This document shows, one piece after another, positions 41,344-52,954 of a stretch of DNA of 64,000 bases. The notes under the pieces are model-generated. The model was given only the letters and a program-made list of their open reading frames with translations, did not search any database and was not told the DNA's origin. Both the position numbers and the translations under genes were made by a program. Source of the stretch: Cladocopium goreaui (lineage: Eukaryota > Sar > Dinophyceae > Suessiales > Symbiodiniaceae). Each line of letters opens with the position of its first letter. Position 1 is the stretch's first letter. The stretch lies in contig CAMXCT020003779.1 of NCBI GenBank assembly GCA_947184155.2, forward strand, positions 515,427 to 579,426. The letters run 5' to 3'.

Positions 41344-44300
41344 GTTTCCAAGAGTGGGTATAATTCAATAGCACAAAATTCTTGTACCGAGATCAAATTT
41401 GGGTGAAAAAATCAGGGCGGAAATCGGCGGGAAATGGGCGGAAATCGGCGGGAAGTGGGCGGAACTACCCGGATTGAGATTTTATAACTTTTTTCAAAAC
41501 ACCAAACATCATTTTTGTGAAAGGGATTTCATGGTTTTAGGACCGCATTTGTGGAGTTACTCTTCATCTTGAGTGTTCTAGCGGTATTTGGGCTCAGTGT
41601 TGGGATAGATGCAAGAGCTACCCAGTCGGGCGTGGTCTTGCCAAACCCTCCAGCGGGGCCTCAACCTTGTTGAGACCTTACCCATGTCTTTGGGTTCCTG
41701 CCGAGAGCCGGATGTGGCGGCAATGGAAGCAGAATTGGCTGCTTTAGAGGCCCCCAAATTCGGGTACCCCAAAGCCTTTCAACCAATATACCACCAAAGA
41801 TTCGGGGATAAGTTGCAACAGGTTGTATGGGAAGTTTGGGATAATCCTGGGGGGTGTTTGGAAGAATGTTTGTATAAAATATGTTGTGATATTTGAAGTT
41901 CGGTCAAGTAACCCCATTATGTTTACAACCAATTCAACAGCCAGTCCCAGGATTGTGAGAAACAGCGGCCACCTTATCATTCCAGATACTGCCCGTGTAA
42001 AAGATTAAAGAACAAGGGAAAGTTGAAGTATGTATACTATGTAGGGAATTTGTTTTTGGGGAATCCATGGCTTGGCAATACATGGACACAATGTCCATGA
42101 TAACTTGTTGGAGGCATGGGGGTCGCATTTGGCCCTACCTCACTTGGAGTCGCGCTTGCCCCTACTGAAGGGGGAGGTAGGGGCGCAGCTGACCCTAGGG
42201 CAGGGGCGAATGTGACCCGACTTGGTTTTGCGTGGCAGGCGCAATAGATTTGAGGTTCAGTTCACAGCCAGAAGAGAGTCTCGAGAGCATTAAGAGTGTC
42301 TTGCAAGTTCTAAGAAGAGAGTAAGAACGAAGCATCAAGAGTGTATGGCAAGTGCCACGAAGAAGTTGCCTACGTAGCATCAAGAGCGTCTGGCAAGGTC
42401 CAAGAAGAAGTTAACTACGTAGTATCCAGAGTGTCTGCCAAGTTGCAAGAAGAAGTTACCTACGTAGTATCCAGAGCGTCTGGCAAGTTCCAAGGTAGAT
42501 AGAGAAATGGGGCATAGGGTATCTTGGGGAATGTGTGAAGTTAAGAATAACTCTTTAATTTCTGACCACTTTATGAAATAGGAACCTATAGTAGTACACA
42601 CAAGGTCATCTCCCGTTGAAAAACATTCCATAGACCCCATTGACTGTTTTGATCGCGTAATAGAAACATCATTAGTTGTAGAAAGATAGACAGATAGATA
42701 GATAGATAGGTAGATAGATAGATAGATAGGTCATACCCCCATAGATAGATAGATAAATAGATAGATCGATAGATATGTATATGTATGTGTATATATATAT
42801 ATAGATAGATAGATAGATAGATAGATAGACATCCCGATCAGCGACTGCTCCGCTCAGGTTGTCCTTGGGGGTGGTGGTCAACCCCCTGGCGGGAGGAGCC
42901 CTGGTCCTTGGGGGTGGTGGTTAACCCCCCAGCGGGAGGTGCCTGGTCCTTGGGGGTGGTGGTTAACCCCCAGCCAGATAGATAGATAGCTAGATAGAAA
43001 GAAAGATAGATAGATAGAAAGATAGATAGATAGATAGATTCCTGTTCCCCTAACCCCAGACCCCAAGTCCCCCCCTGCCCCCCCTTAAACCCCGGTCCCC
43101 AGGTCCCCCCCTAGGTTAAACCCTAAAAGGTATATGAGTGAGGTAGGGGCGAATGTGACCCTAGCTGGGGTAGGGGCGAATGTGACTCTGAGGCAGGGGC
43201 GAATGTGAACCCCGTGCCCCTTGTGGGATCCCTCAGATGCATTTTTGGTTTTCATCCCCTATGGGCCTTGTAAATTTTTACTTCTATCAGAATTCCACTT
43301 TCATGGGTGTACCCTTCAAATTATCTAACTTTCCTGGGGTAATACTGGGTAATCCATCATTCGTTGACAGGCTGAAGAAAATGCATTTTGCCACCAGACT
43401 TCAGCGCCACCGCCACCACTACGAGCGGAGCCTGCGCCAGCTTTGCCGCCTGATTCTTCTGGTCCTGGTGCTGACAGCTCGGTGCCAGCTTCGGGGGCCA
43501 GTCAGGAGAGTTCTTTCATGGAGACCCAGGTGGATGAAACCCCACTTCCCAAGAAACCTTCCTTCATCGATTTGGAGGCCAGAATGGTTGTGAAAGAAAA
43601 TGGTTCAAGTTGATTCTTTATCTACTGTATTTGCCCAGTCCCAAGATTTAGATTTAATACCACCCAGGACAACAGGGGTTAGGATTTTGGGGATAGGGCT
43701 CAACCCACAAGATAATAAATTATAAATAGTTACTGAAAAGATGATGTGATTGATCCAAGATTATCTGTTTTCTATCTGGGGCTTGATATTGTCGATTCCG
43801 GGGATGATCATGTTGAAACCAAATTCTTGTCCAGGATGACGATGAGAAATTCTCTGAGGTGCCACAGGATGCCCAGACTCCATTTACTTATCAGGCACGT
43901 ACCCCGTACTATTCCCCGCCGAAGGATGGTGATCATGATGACTCTCCCATGGAGGATACATCCTCGAAGGGGGCCGAGGTTGAAGCCAGGGCCGACCCCT
44001 CCAAGGAGGATGCCGTAGCCAAAACTCTAGAGTTTCCAAATGAAGGGCCGCATGAACCCGTCACCCAGGAGAATGCCGTAGCCAAAGCTTTAGAGGTTGA
44101 AGGTGAAAAGCCACATGAACCCGTCACTCAGAGAGCCGACAGGTTGGTTGCCCCATACGTGATCGCCAAACCCACCAAAAGGCCTGGGGTAGAATTGAGC
44201 CAGGGTGCGATCTACAAACGGATGAACCGAATTTTCACACCGAGATCTGATGGGACATATTTGGTGGATGAAGAGTTTGTTCGCAAGTGGAAAAATTTAG

Positions 44301-47300
44301 ACACCCGTGACGAGCTCAACATCTTATTTGAGAAGTGCGACTACCAACCCGACACTAGATTGATTTTTAGTCCTCGGTTTTACAGTGAATGTTGGGTAGG
44401 GGAGCGTGCTTTCCCATAGCTTGCTATTCTTGCTGCTTCTGCTCCGCCCTGATTCTAAGGAACAATTTATTCGGCGATGTCGCCGTATCACGCAGGAGAT
44501 TGACGAATCGTGCTTGGATGTGGAACACCAGTTCCTGACTGTAGGGGATATGGAGGAGAAAGGGTACTCGCAGTTCCTCATCTTGAAGGAAACATTTTAT
44601 CAGACAAATTTGCCACAAAATAATGGATCTTTTGTCGACTTTTTCCACATTGAGTCACATTGTCTACTTTGATCCTTGGGTCGTGCTGCTGCTACAAGGT
44701 CGAAAATCGATGGCATCAAGGAGTTCTGCAAGCAAGATGCTTCGCTGACCAAGACATACTTAGAAAAAAGTGGAACTGCACATACGACGTGGCCACTAGA
44801 TGTGGCTCCAAACTTTCAATTTGAAACCAATGCCCCAGCCACAGATTTGGCAGGAAGTCAAAGTACGGTGGCGGTGACATGTATTGGGTCGAAGTTGCCA
44901 TCAAAGGCAATGAGAGGCCCGATAGCTGAACCATCTTCAAATTACCAGTGCTTCAATCGTTTTGAACCAATTCGAAATCTTTAATCCCACAGGCATATCC
45001 GCCGCAATCTCCTCGAGAAGGAGCTGCAGTGGGACGAGAAGGCGAAGGACAAGGATGACCTTAGGACACTGGGCACATCGTTGGCCAATCCCACTGAGGC
45101 TTTGCGCAACCTGCTTCAAAGTTTGACACATGTCTTTCCATGACTCAGTGTGAAAAAGAATCTGGAAAGATGTTTCTCTTGGTTTGACCTGTTTTTTTTC
45201 CCAACACTAAAGCCATATTGCAATACACCGTACTCTCCCCAATAGCTGTGTAAATATAATATACATAATATATATATACTATATCAAAGATATATTCTAT
45301 TATATTTAATTTAATTTAATGAATATATTTTCATCCCATACACTCTTCCAGGAATTGGCTATATATATATATATATATAGATATATCTTCCATATATCTT
45401 CCATGTAATACAGAACATCTACCCCATAGACTGCATCTATTGACAGCTGAGGTGATTTGGATGATTCGGCCGCTCATGGGGCCGTTCCCATGACCCCGGT
45501 TGCTGCTGTGAACACGGACATCGTGAAGGCTTTGAGGCAAACAGGTTTTCCCGATGTTGAATCCAAAGCTACCCCGTCATCTTTGGCAACAAAGGTCATT
45601 GCCACCATTCAAAAGAGGTTGAACAAATTGGAGGAAATGGCAGGGAAGATCACAGATGTTGCAGCACCTAGTCGAACGGACCTCATGAATAAGACCCTTG
45701 GGTCCAATTTTAATGGACAACGTTTGCTGTCAACCCCTTCAACTCTGTCCTTTGGATGGTCCATGTGTTCAAACCAATCACCTGTTTTGATGGGGTATAA
45801 GGATGCTGGAAAAGATCGTCAACATCAAGAATCTCTTGAGCAGCCAGCTGGACACCCTGAACGATCTCTACAGTAGGGGGCTGCTTGAGGGAAGTTCTGA
45901 GAAGTTCCTCAGCTGTGCTAGCGGGTGCCAGCATTGCCCAGTGCCCACAACACCTCCCCAGAGGACCCTGCCACATCGCCCAGGATTGAAAATGAGATGA
46001 AGGAGACCATGCTCAGCGCCAGGAAGTTGTTTCACCCTGAGCAGAATTCTTTCATCTCAAACTTGTGGCCCCCATCACATCCCTAACAAACTCCAGGGTT
46101 TCCATGCCGAAGGTCTGTGGATAGCATCCTTTTGGAGCCACGAGTCAGGCCCCGCACTTAGTACTTGGATCAATGATTGGTGTTGCCCCACACTCAGGAC
46201 CAGTAGTGGAATTCAAATGTTCTCAGTTAGGTCGATCATCTCTGATTTTGAACGACTTCGCCAGAAGCGCCTCGCTGATGAAGCTCGAAATTCTGGACCG
46301 CCCAACAAAAGGCCAAAATGCAAGCCCAGACCTAAGCCGCAGGCTAAGGCTGTGGGGAAGGCTGCGGCAAAGAAAAAGGCTTGAAAAGGCCTTGGAACAC
46401 TTGGGGTTTTGAGAGTCATATGCACGAGCTGACCACGTGCGACGGTTCTCTCTTTTGCTCCACATGTCACAGTACATGTGTGAAGGTCAATTTGACTTGC
46501 ATACAAAGTCGCTCTTTGACAATCCAGTGGCCGATGAGAAAAATGTTTCAAAACCAATGTGAGATAAGTTTTCTGTTTTACTTGGGGGGATGGACTCCCT
46601 GTAAGTTCACTATAAATACTTTGCCAGGTGTCGAACCTGACAATGCTGAAAATGGTCCGATGATGGAACACTGGGCAGAAGAAATGGGCCTGGGTGCCGG
46701 GCTCCAAGTAAAATCCAGATTCCAACTCGCAACGTGATTTCAACTTTGAAAACCAAACATGGGAATTCTTTCGTGCTTTGAGTACAGGGGACCTATGAAA
46801 CTATCTGCAAGGCACTGCTATAGAATATGTTTGGGTGGGTCAGAACCGGAGCCCGTGCCAAGGCCACGGCCACTTCCATTGCCCGATCAGTTCAGGCTCG
46901 TCGAGAAGAGGTTCATGGAAGTGCAGCCTCGAAAACGGATGATCGGGTCAAGTGGAACGCAACACGGAATATCACTCGCATGCTGAACCGGGCCGGTATG
47001 GCCATAGAAGTACCAAGGGAAATTTTGAAATATGAAATTCAAGATGGATCTGTTATTGAGCTCCCTGTTGTCAAGCCTGGTTCTTGGTTGCAATTGATTT
47101 TGAAAAAGTATCCAGAGCTGCTCTTTCCTCAAAACAACATGGAAGAGGAGCTGCAAGTGTTCTGGAACCATTACAGGTTCATCCAACCCAACCACGAAAT
47201 TTTCAAATCACCACCGGAGCAGTTGAAACGAACATTGCCGATTTTAGTTCATGGCGACGAAGGTCGGTATTTGAAAAAAGGGAACTACCTCATTGCGACC

Positions 47301-48640
47301 ATAGAGATGATGTTGGGGTCTACACCTACAAAGCTAAAAGAGTGCTGTTGTGAGGCCGACCCAGTGCTGGAGCGATATCCTGAGGTGCACAATGATGAAG
47401 GCAATATCTTCTCTAGAAGGGAATGCGAAGTAGCATCCAAACAGCTGGTAAACCTGAGTGGAAACTGCTTCTTGTCCAAATACTTGCTGTTTGGCATGGC
47501 TTCTCAACAATACAAAGCTCATCCTGACTTGGTCCACCAAGCCATGGGTATGGTGTCGGAGGATTTGGCTTCGTTGCATTCTGAAGGGTTTCGTGTGGGA
47601 TCCGAACAATATTTTTGCGCAACTTTAGGGGTGAAAGGAGACCTCAAATTTCACTTTCAGATGGGGCACTTGACCCGCACATATCTGAACACTGGAACTA
47701 CAAACGAAAATCCTGTTTGCTCGCTATGTCTAGCCGGGTCACCTGGATTTCCGTTCGAGGACTTGGGCCCATTGCCAAGATGGCAAGACACTATGTTTAG
47801 TGAGAAGCCTTGGAACCACGAGCCCGTGCTGGTTCAAATACCATTTCAACATGGGCAGGAGGAAGCCCTCTTTCGGTTCGATTGTTTTCACTGCTGGAAG
47901 CTAGGCGTTGGCCGCGACCTGGTGGGCTCAACTCTGGTGTCCCTTGCATTGCTGGGGTATTATGATTTTGACGAGGATGATACCCAGAATTTGCCTGACA
48001 GACTTGACCGCTGCCACTCCCATTTTCGTTTGTGGTGCCAGGCCTCCGGGAAATCCCCAGCCCTACATTATTTTTCCCAGGCCTTGTTCAACAGCCCGAA
48101 CCAACGCAGCTTTCCATGGGCAAATGTCAAAGGTTCCGACTGTATGCTGCTGACATCCTTTTGCTGTTTCTCGTCAATGTAGCTATCAAGAACGGCTCGG
48201 TGAAGGAGGGTCACCTTGTTTTTTTCAAGATCATCAAGGAGACGCTGCAATCTGTGGAAGTGTTCTTCAGCATACTGTACTCACATGGTTTGTGGTTGTC
48301 TCGGAAGTGAGTGCTCCACCATGTGATGGTCATGCTGAAAGGTTACAAACGACTAGCCCATGAATCTGCAAAGTTGGACCTGGTAGCTTATTCGCTGAAA
48401 CCAAAACTCCATTCTATGAGACACATTGCTGGGGACATCGAAAACCAATTGCGTTCGGGAGCTCCCAAAATTTTGAATATTTTGGCTTTTTCTTGCGAAC
48501 CAAATGAAGATATGGTAGGGCATGTTGCTCGGTTGAGCCGCCGGGTGAGTGCCAGAACAGTAAACCACCGAGTTTTTGACCGCGTGTGCATTAGGATGAA
48601 AACATTGTGGAAAAAGAAACGGAAGCATTCTGAGATTTGA
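40104..48640 (+). CDS. multi-exon gene of a dinoflagellate-restricted repeated family
   Basis: I recognise the protein pattern as a large, many-copy family seen in dinoflagellate genomes with no assigned function. Supported exons: 40104-40277, 40383-40515, 40620-40831, 40983-41061, 41186-41343, 43371-43586, 43835-44338, 44460-44588, 44864-44916, 44993-45120, 45452-45692, 45802-45872, about 46230-46378, about 46640-46700, about 46822-48132 and 48183-48640. Donors are GT, GC and GA, and phases agree across most junctions. The N-terminal exons resemble a methyltransferase-type fold; the C-terminal exons resemble a transposase-like core with conserved HGDEGR, CxxC and DxFH motifs. One in-frame TGA lies in the last exon. 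Exons 5' of 40104, and those between 41343 and 43371, are uncertain. The split into one or two genes is an inference. Confidence 0.6.
41609..41749 (+). CDS. candidate exon of the family gene
   Basis: An open segment reading MQELPSRAWSCQTLQRGLNL, then EPDVAAMEAELAALE, ending at GAG|GCCCCC, a possible GC donor. It has the right strand, and a predicted helix at the right place between the N-terminal exons and the Pro-rich exon at 43371. No strong family match. Confidence 0.3.
42110..43220. repeat. compound low-complexity block with GATA microsatellites
   Basis: GATAGATAGATA tracts at about 42686-42770, 42800-42832 and 42976-43040 enclose three tandem copies of CCTTGGGGGTGGTGGT-AACC. Both sides carry repeats of GTAGGGGCGAATGTGACC (about 42178-42222 and 43143-43210). 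All lie within an intron of the family gene. Confidence 0.8.
42280..42498. repeat. ~45-bp tandem repeat, four to five units
   Basis: CTACGTAGTATCCAGAG recurs at 42416 and 42461, with related CTACGTAGCATCAAGAG at 42371 and earlier degenerate units. Unit sequence includes GTCTGGCAAGTTCCAAGAAG. It lies in an intron of the family gene. Confidence 0.8.
43371..45872 (+). CDS. middle exons of the family gene
   Basis: 43371-43586 is a 72-codon Pro/Ser-rich exon (GACAG acceptor, ATG|GTTGTG donor). 43835-44338 is a 168-codon exon with an acidic repeat (EDAVAKTLEFPNEGPHEPV) and the conserved block AIYKRMNRIFTPRSDGTYLV then DEEFVRKWKN, ending TGC|GACTAC. 44460-44588 reads EQFIRRCRRITQEIDESCLD then VEHQFLTVGDMEEKGYSQ. 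44864-44916 reads YGGGDMYWVEVAIKGNE and joins in phase to 44993-45120 (HIRRNLLEKELQWDEKAKDK). 45452-45692 and 45802-45872 continue with TDIVKALRQTGFPDVESKA and MLEKIVNIKNLLSSQLDTLN. A small exon around 44702-44757 (SKIDGIKEFCKQDASLTK) is likely but its ends are unclear. Donors at 44339, 44589 and 45693 appear to be GA. Confidence 0.55.
46230..46378 (+). CDS. basic exon of the family gene
   Basis: Frame reads IISDFERLRQKRLADEARNS then KRPKCKPRPKPQAKAVGKAA and ends AAAAAG|GCTTGA, a possible GC donor. The Lys/Pro/Arg-rich tail looks like a nuclear localisation signal. The acceptor is unclear. Confidence 0.4.
46822..48132 (+). CDS. large core exon of the family gene
   Basis: About 435 codons open from near ATG 46827 to AAA G|GTTCC at 48132. 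Conserved blocks in order: WNATRNITRMLNRAGM; PELLFPQNNMEEELQVFWNH; LPILVHGDEGRYLKKGNYLI; FLSKYLLFGMASQQYKAHPD; GVKGDLKFHFQMGHLTRTYL; PVCSLCLAGSPGFPFEDLG; RFDCFHCWKLGVGRDLVGST; and SHFRLWCQASGKSPALHYFS. Two short acidic motifs (HGDEG and D-C-FHCWKLG) and a CxxC pair are spaced much as in DDE-type transposases of the Plavaka/CACTA kind, which is only a suggestion. No intron is needed inside. The upstream acceptor (CTATAG near 46822) is uncertain. Confidence 0.6.
48183..48640 (+). CDS. last exon of the family gene, with an in-frame TGA
   Basis: After an AATGTAG acceptor the frame, in phase with the previous exon, reads IKNGSVKEGHLVFFKIIKET then VEVFFSILYSHGLWLSRK and meets TGA at 48307-48309. 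The same frame continues open as VLHHVMVMLKGYKRLAHESA, SLKPKLHSMRHIAGDIENQL and EDMVGHVARLSRRVSARTVN to a TGA at 48638-48640. The part after the first TGA carries the best conserved C-terminal blocks of the family, so the stop is either a disabling mutation or is recoded. Confidence 0.55.
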
Positions 48641-49520
48641 ACATGGCCACTTCAGCACGATTTGAAGTCTCGCTCCAGCCGCGTTTGAAGAAATTGAGCC
48701 AATGTTGGAAGCTGGGGGGCGGAAAGGGTGATGCGTGGACCAAGGGTTGATCTAACCCCCTTTCAAAGTTTCATTGGCAAACTCCAAATGGTCAATTTTG
48801 CATCAAGATGTCCAATCTGAAGGAATTGAACAAAAATTCTTGACCATTAGCATGTGGGCTGAAAAAAGTCACCTGTGGATTTTGTAGGTATATGTATTTA
48901 AATATGTATATATATATATATGTATACATATATATATATGTATATACACATATATATACATATATACCTATACTATATATATACAGTATATACGATTGCC
49001 AAATTCTGATGGATTATGATGAGTTTCCCTATTAAACAAATGGGGGTACACAACACTTTCAGACACACCCAGATCATTGTGAATAGTGATCATGTAGTAG
49101 ACAAAGTGTGATAACAACCCCCAAATCTGCCAACACATGTTGGTGACTTAGTAGTATCAACATGTATTATTGTCTATAACCATTCATTTGTCGTCTATGT
49201 CTTGGGTTTTTTAAACAACACCCAAGAAAAAATAGAGTTTCGTGTTTCTAGGATGCTAGTTCGATATGGCAACCGGTGTATCCAACTTTTCCACATCTTT
49301 TTGGGGGTGCTATGGACCTTATAATCCATAATCACCAACTGGTTGGTGGTTGACCTACCCCTCTGAAAAATGATGGAGTGAGTAACAGTTGGGATGATGA
49401 AATTCCCAATATATGGGAAAAATATTCCAGTCATGTTCCAAACCACCAACTAGCCAAATTATACCCCATAATCATCCCATGATATACCCCATAGTCTTGG
49501 GGTTGCTATGGACCTGCCAT
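48641..49520. other. intergenic/intron DNA, nothing coding seen
   Basis: Contains TA-rich microsatellite at about 48893-48990 and the family B element at 49339-49453. I searched the minus strand here for the next synthetase exon (an IQLDF-type motif) and found none. Confidence 0.5.
48893..48990. repeat. TA/TATG microsatellite
   Basis: Alternating TATATATA and ATGTATAC blocks. Confidence 0.85.
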
Positions 49521-49525
49521 GGCAC

Positions 49526-52500
49526 GTGCCACACTGATGCTTTCGCTTCATGGCATCCTGGAGCCTCGAATCCGCGCCGTGAATCCGCGCCTTGTTAGGT
49601 GAGTCATGGGGGGTCCCCAAGTCACCATAGGTTGAAATAGTAATCTGGTGATTAACATAAAATCTGGTGATTACTGGTGATTAATGGTGATTTAATGATG
49701 GTGAATATCTACTGGTTGGTGCTTTCAACCATCTTAAAAAATATGAAAGTCAATGGGAAGGATTATCCCATATATTATGGAAAAAAAATGTTCCAAACCA
49801 CCAACCAGTAGTTGTCTAATGTGAGAAACCGTGGCTGACAATAAACAACTACCATGACTGGGGATGGTTTTATATTGTCAATAACACTATGTACCAGCCG
49901 TTTATGGTGATTTTGGGCATTGGGTTTACCACTTGAATGATCATAAATGACTTGGATGATTTGCGGATAGCCTTATTTTGGGAATCCCCATGATCACCAA
50001 TGTTTCTATAGATCAACTATTGTTGAACAAGAAAAATCATGAATTATCACTATCGTTTGTTTGCTCCTCCTCATGTCCAAACAAATCTGTTTCTGTGGTT
50101 TGCCTCGCCAGCGCTGCCGCGTCAAGGTTTACCATGCCAAAATGATCCTAGCACCCCACCCAACCAAATAGAAAAGTAAAATCCTACAAAGCAGAGTGGT
50201 AAACGACTTTTCTATCGTTTTCAAGGCTCATGATCATGCTATTCTCATGTGTTAAGTGGGACATGTTCTGTTTTCAGCCCTGGTTTTAGATCAATCTCCA
50301 TAAGACGGCACCGGCCTGATATCGATCTTAGGACCTCGGCGCAGGAAGATCGCCATTTTTTTGGATCATTATCCATGTATATCCATGTCATATATTGGAA
50401 GTTGCATATAATTAATCAAGACATGATGAATGATGATGAATGGATGTAAACCAATACTCTACCATTGCTACAGTCGTATTCGGAGGGATCTAGTCAATTG
50501 CCCTACAACACCTCCCTGAATGTGCAAGTGTCTGTTGGGATCATCATCTCATTTCTAGGGTTGATTGATTGAACAGAACAAATATTGGAAAACCACCAGC
50601 CAGATCCTGATTTTTGTTCACTTTTTGTGGTGGTTGAAAAATCTTATCTTTAGATGTACTGGAAGAGGGAATTCCTCAGTCTTGTCGCTTCATACCAGTG
50701 TTCTTCTTGGCAAATCTCGATCTTCCCGGGGCTTCTTGAATGGATTCTCCTGTCAATCAGGATGATTCGCCGCGCAATCAGTGTTCGTGGGCGTGTGTCC
50801 CAGAATTGTTTTTAGGGAAAACTTGAAGGAACAATGGAGAATATTAGGCAGGAGTTCCTGTAAATACCAGGTATTTCCTGGTTTCAATTCAAGTCCATTT
50901 TTTTGTTCCGGATGTGTTTGAAACCTCACATGAACTTACAGGACAAATACCCTCTGGTAAACTAACATAACTATGGAAAATCACCATTCTTAATGGGAAA
51001 ACTCACTATTTCAATGGCCATTTTCCAGTTCGCGAACTGGTAAACGTTTACCAGGCCGGGTTTTTTTCCCGGGGATTTGTTTGCGTTGCCACAAACCATC
51101 CCGGACCATCCAAATCCCAGACACCATAAAAGGCGCCATCGCCAGGGTTCAAGGACCATTCGCGACCAGATTGATCCAGGGCTGCCTACGTAAGACCGTC
51201 GGGACCGGCATGGGACCGTAGGGACCGTGGGGCTTACGTAGCAGGCGGAGGATGACTGGTCGTGACACATGGGGATAATTATCCCTGAATGGCCATCGAT
51301 AGGGAAATCCATTGGAGGGCTACGCTATTTTCAGACTAACCCATATATATATATATTGTCAGTGTTATGCTCCCAGTCTTCTCAAAATAAGCAAAACAAA
51401 ATTACAACATTGTTTTATATAATTTTCATGGTTCATGGGGTTATCAGATCAGGTGTGGAGCATTGTTATATGTTGTCAATGCTGGGTTGACTGAAATCGG
51501 TGACTGGAAATCATGGCTTGCCTTAGATCCTTCAACAGATCATATGACAATGGAACCAGTGGAACCAGTCCCATGGGAGGCACCAAACACTGTTGATGAC
51601 AATGGCCCAATGGCTTGTGATTAACAACTAGTGACTAGTCTCTGGGTGAAAGTCACATGTTTGTTGATCCAATGAAATAATTGTTGCAAGTTGCAATATC
51701 TGTTAACCGCATGGTTTTGTTGCCACCGCATCATCATTCATTTCCCCTATATAATTCCGCAGCTCTTTCAACGGCGCCTTCAACTGGATTTCTGCGTTGT
51801 CCCAAATCTCTTTGGAGCCCAACGCCTGCACAAAGGGGAAAACCATTGCTTCACTGCTCCTCCATCCCATTCCAATGTAAACACCTAGAGTACAAGAAAC
51901 CATGGTTAAAAAAGGAATTGGGATCAAACACCCATTCCTAGTGAACAATGGTACAATCCCACTTTAACCATTGGGAACTATCCCATTATGGATTTGCTGT
52001 TTTGGGAGAGTTCCCCAATCCTAGTGACGTCGCACTGAGATCGCTAAAAGGTTGCCGAATATACAATGGACAATGGATCGATATTATGGTTATATTTGAT
52101 GTGTTCTTTTCTTGTGGATATCTAAAGACATATTGTTTACCAAATGTCAAGGTCAATAGATTGAAGGAAATAATTTATGGTTGAAACAATAGTAAAAAAA
52201 CAAAACAACCTATCAACCATGGGGGGTTCCTGCAGCATCTCACAACGGGCCAAGGATGCAGTACAGACTTGGTTGACATCTACGTGATGGGTATATATGA
52301 AGTACACCACTAATATTGCGTCATTGATGTGACTTTGTATATCTGACCATACATATGTTCTTATTTATGTGCATATTATATTTATGTATATATATATTAT
52401 ATCAAATATATGTATACATCAAATAATCAAATAATATGTACATGAATGTATACAGTATGACATCTTTCCGTAAAGTTGCTAGATCTTGGATAAGCTGTTT

Positions 52501-52954
52501 CTTGGAAACGCTCTTGGAAACGTATCGAACTATGATCATCCCTGCCACTCCCGACCACTAGGCACTGGACCACTAGGCGCCTTTTTGGGCCTCGTAGATA
52601 AAGCATAGCTGGCCTTGCTTTTGGGATCAACATCACTCGTTTTTGTGTCGATAAACTCCGATAAACCCCCCAGTTTCTTTGTGGAGTTCTTAGATTCTTC
52701 AGCCATGTTTGGGTTGTTGGTCGTTGACATACTTTTTTCGGATGGCTCACCATTAAATACCTTTGATGGGGCCATCTGGAGGGGATAAGATAACAACATG
52801 CAGTAAACCATTGGATTCAAATGTGTGAATTTTCCATGGGCTTTTCCCATGGGTTTTCCGGCCGGCTTGAACCCATGATCTCCGGCAGGTTAGGTAAAGA
52901 CTCTCGCCTTGAAACCAAAGACTTTGTACACATAGTCCAAGAAGTCCAAAGCGC
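49526..52954 (-). CDS. threonyl-tRNA synthetase exons 14-19
   Basis: 52908-52954 [15 protein letters not shown]; 52581-52613 [11 protein letters not shown]; 51778-51825 [16 protein letters not shown]; 51125-51185 [20 protein letters not shown]; 50316-50334, only 19 bases, coding PKIDI with split Gly and Arg codons; 49526-49564 [12 protein letters not shown]. Donors: GC at 52908, 52581, 51778 and 50316; GT at 51125 and 49526. The order matches the family exactly up to the CATIQLDF block, whose first codon would be split after the last exon. The following exon, motif 3 and the anticodon-binding domain were not found to the left. Confidence 0.85.

Noticed and set aside
48307..48342. A 36-base intron explaining the in-frame TGA (GTGAGT donor to GAAAG)
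   Set aside because: Too short, and splicing it would put the conserved C-terminus out of frame.
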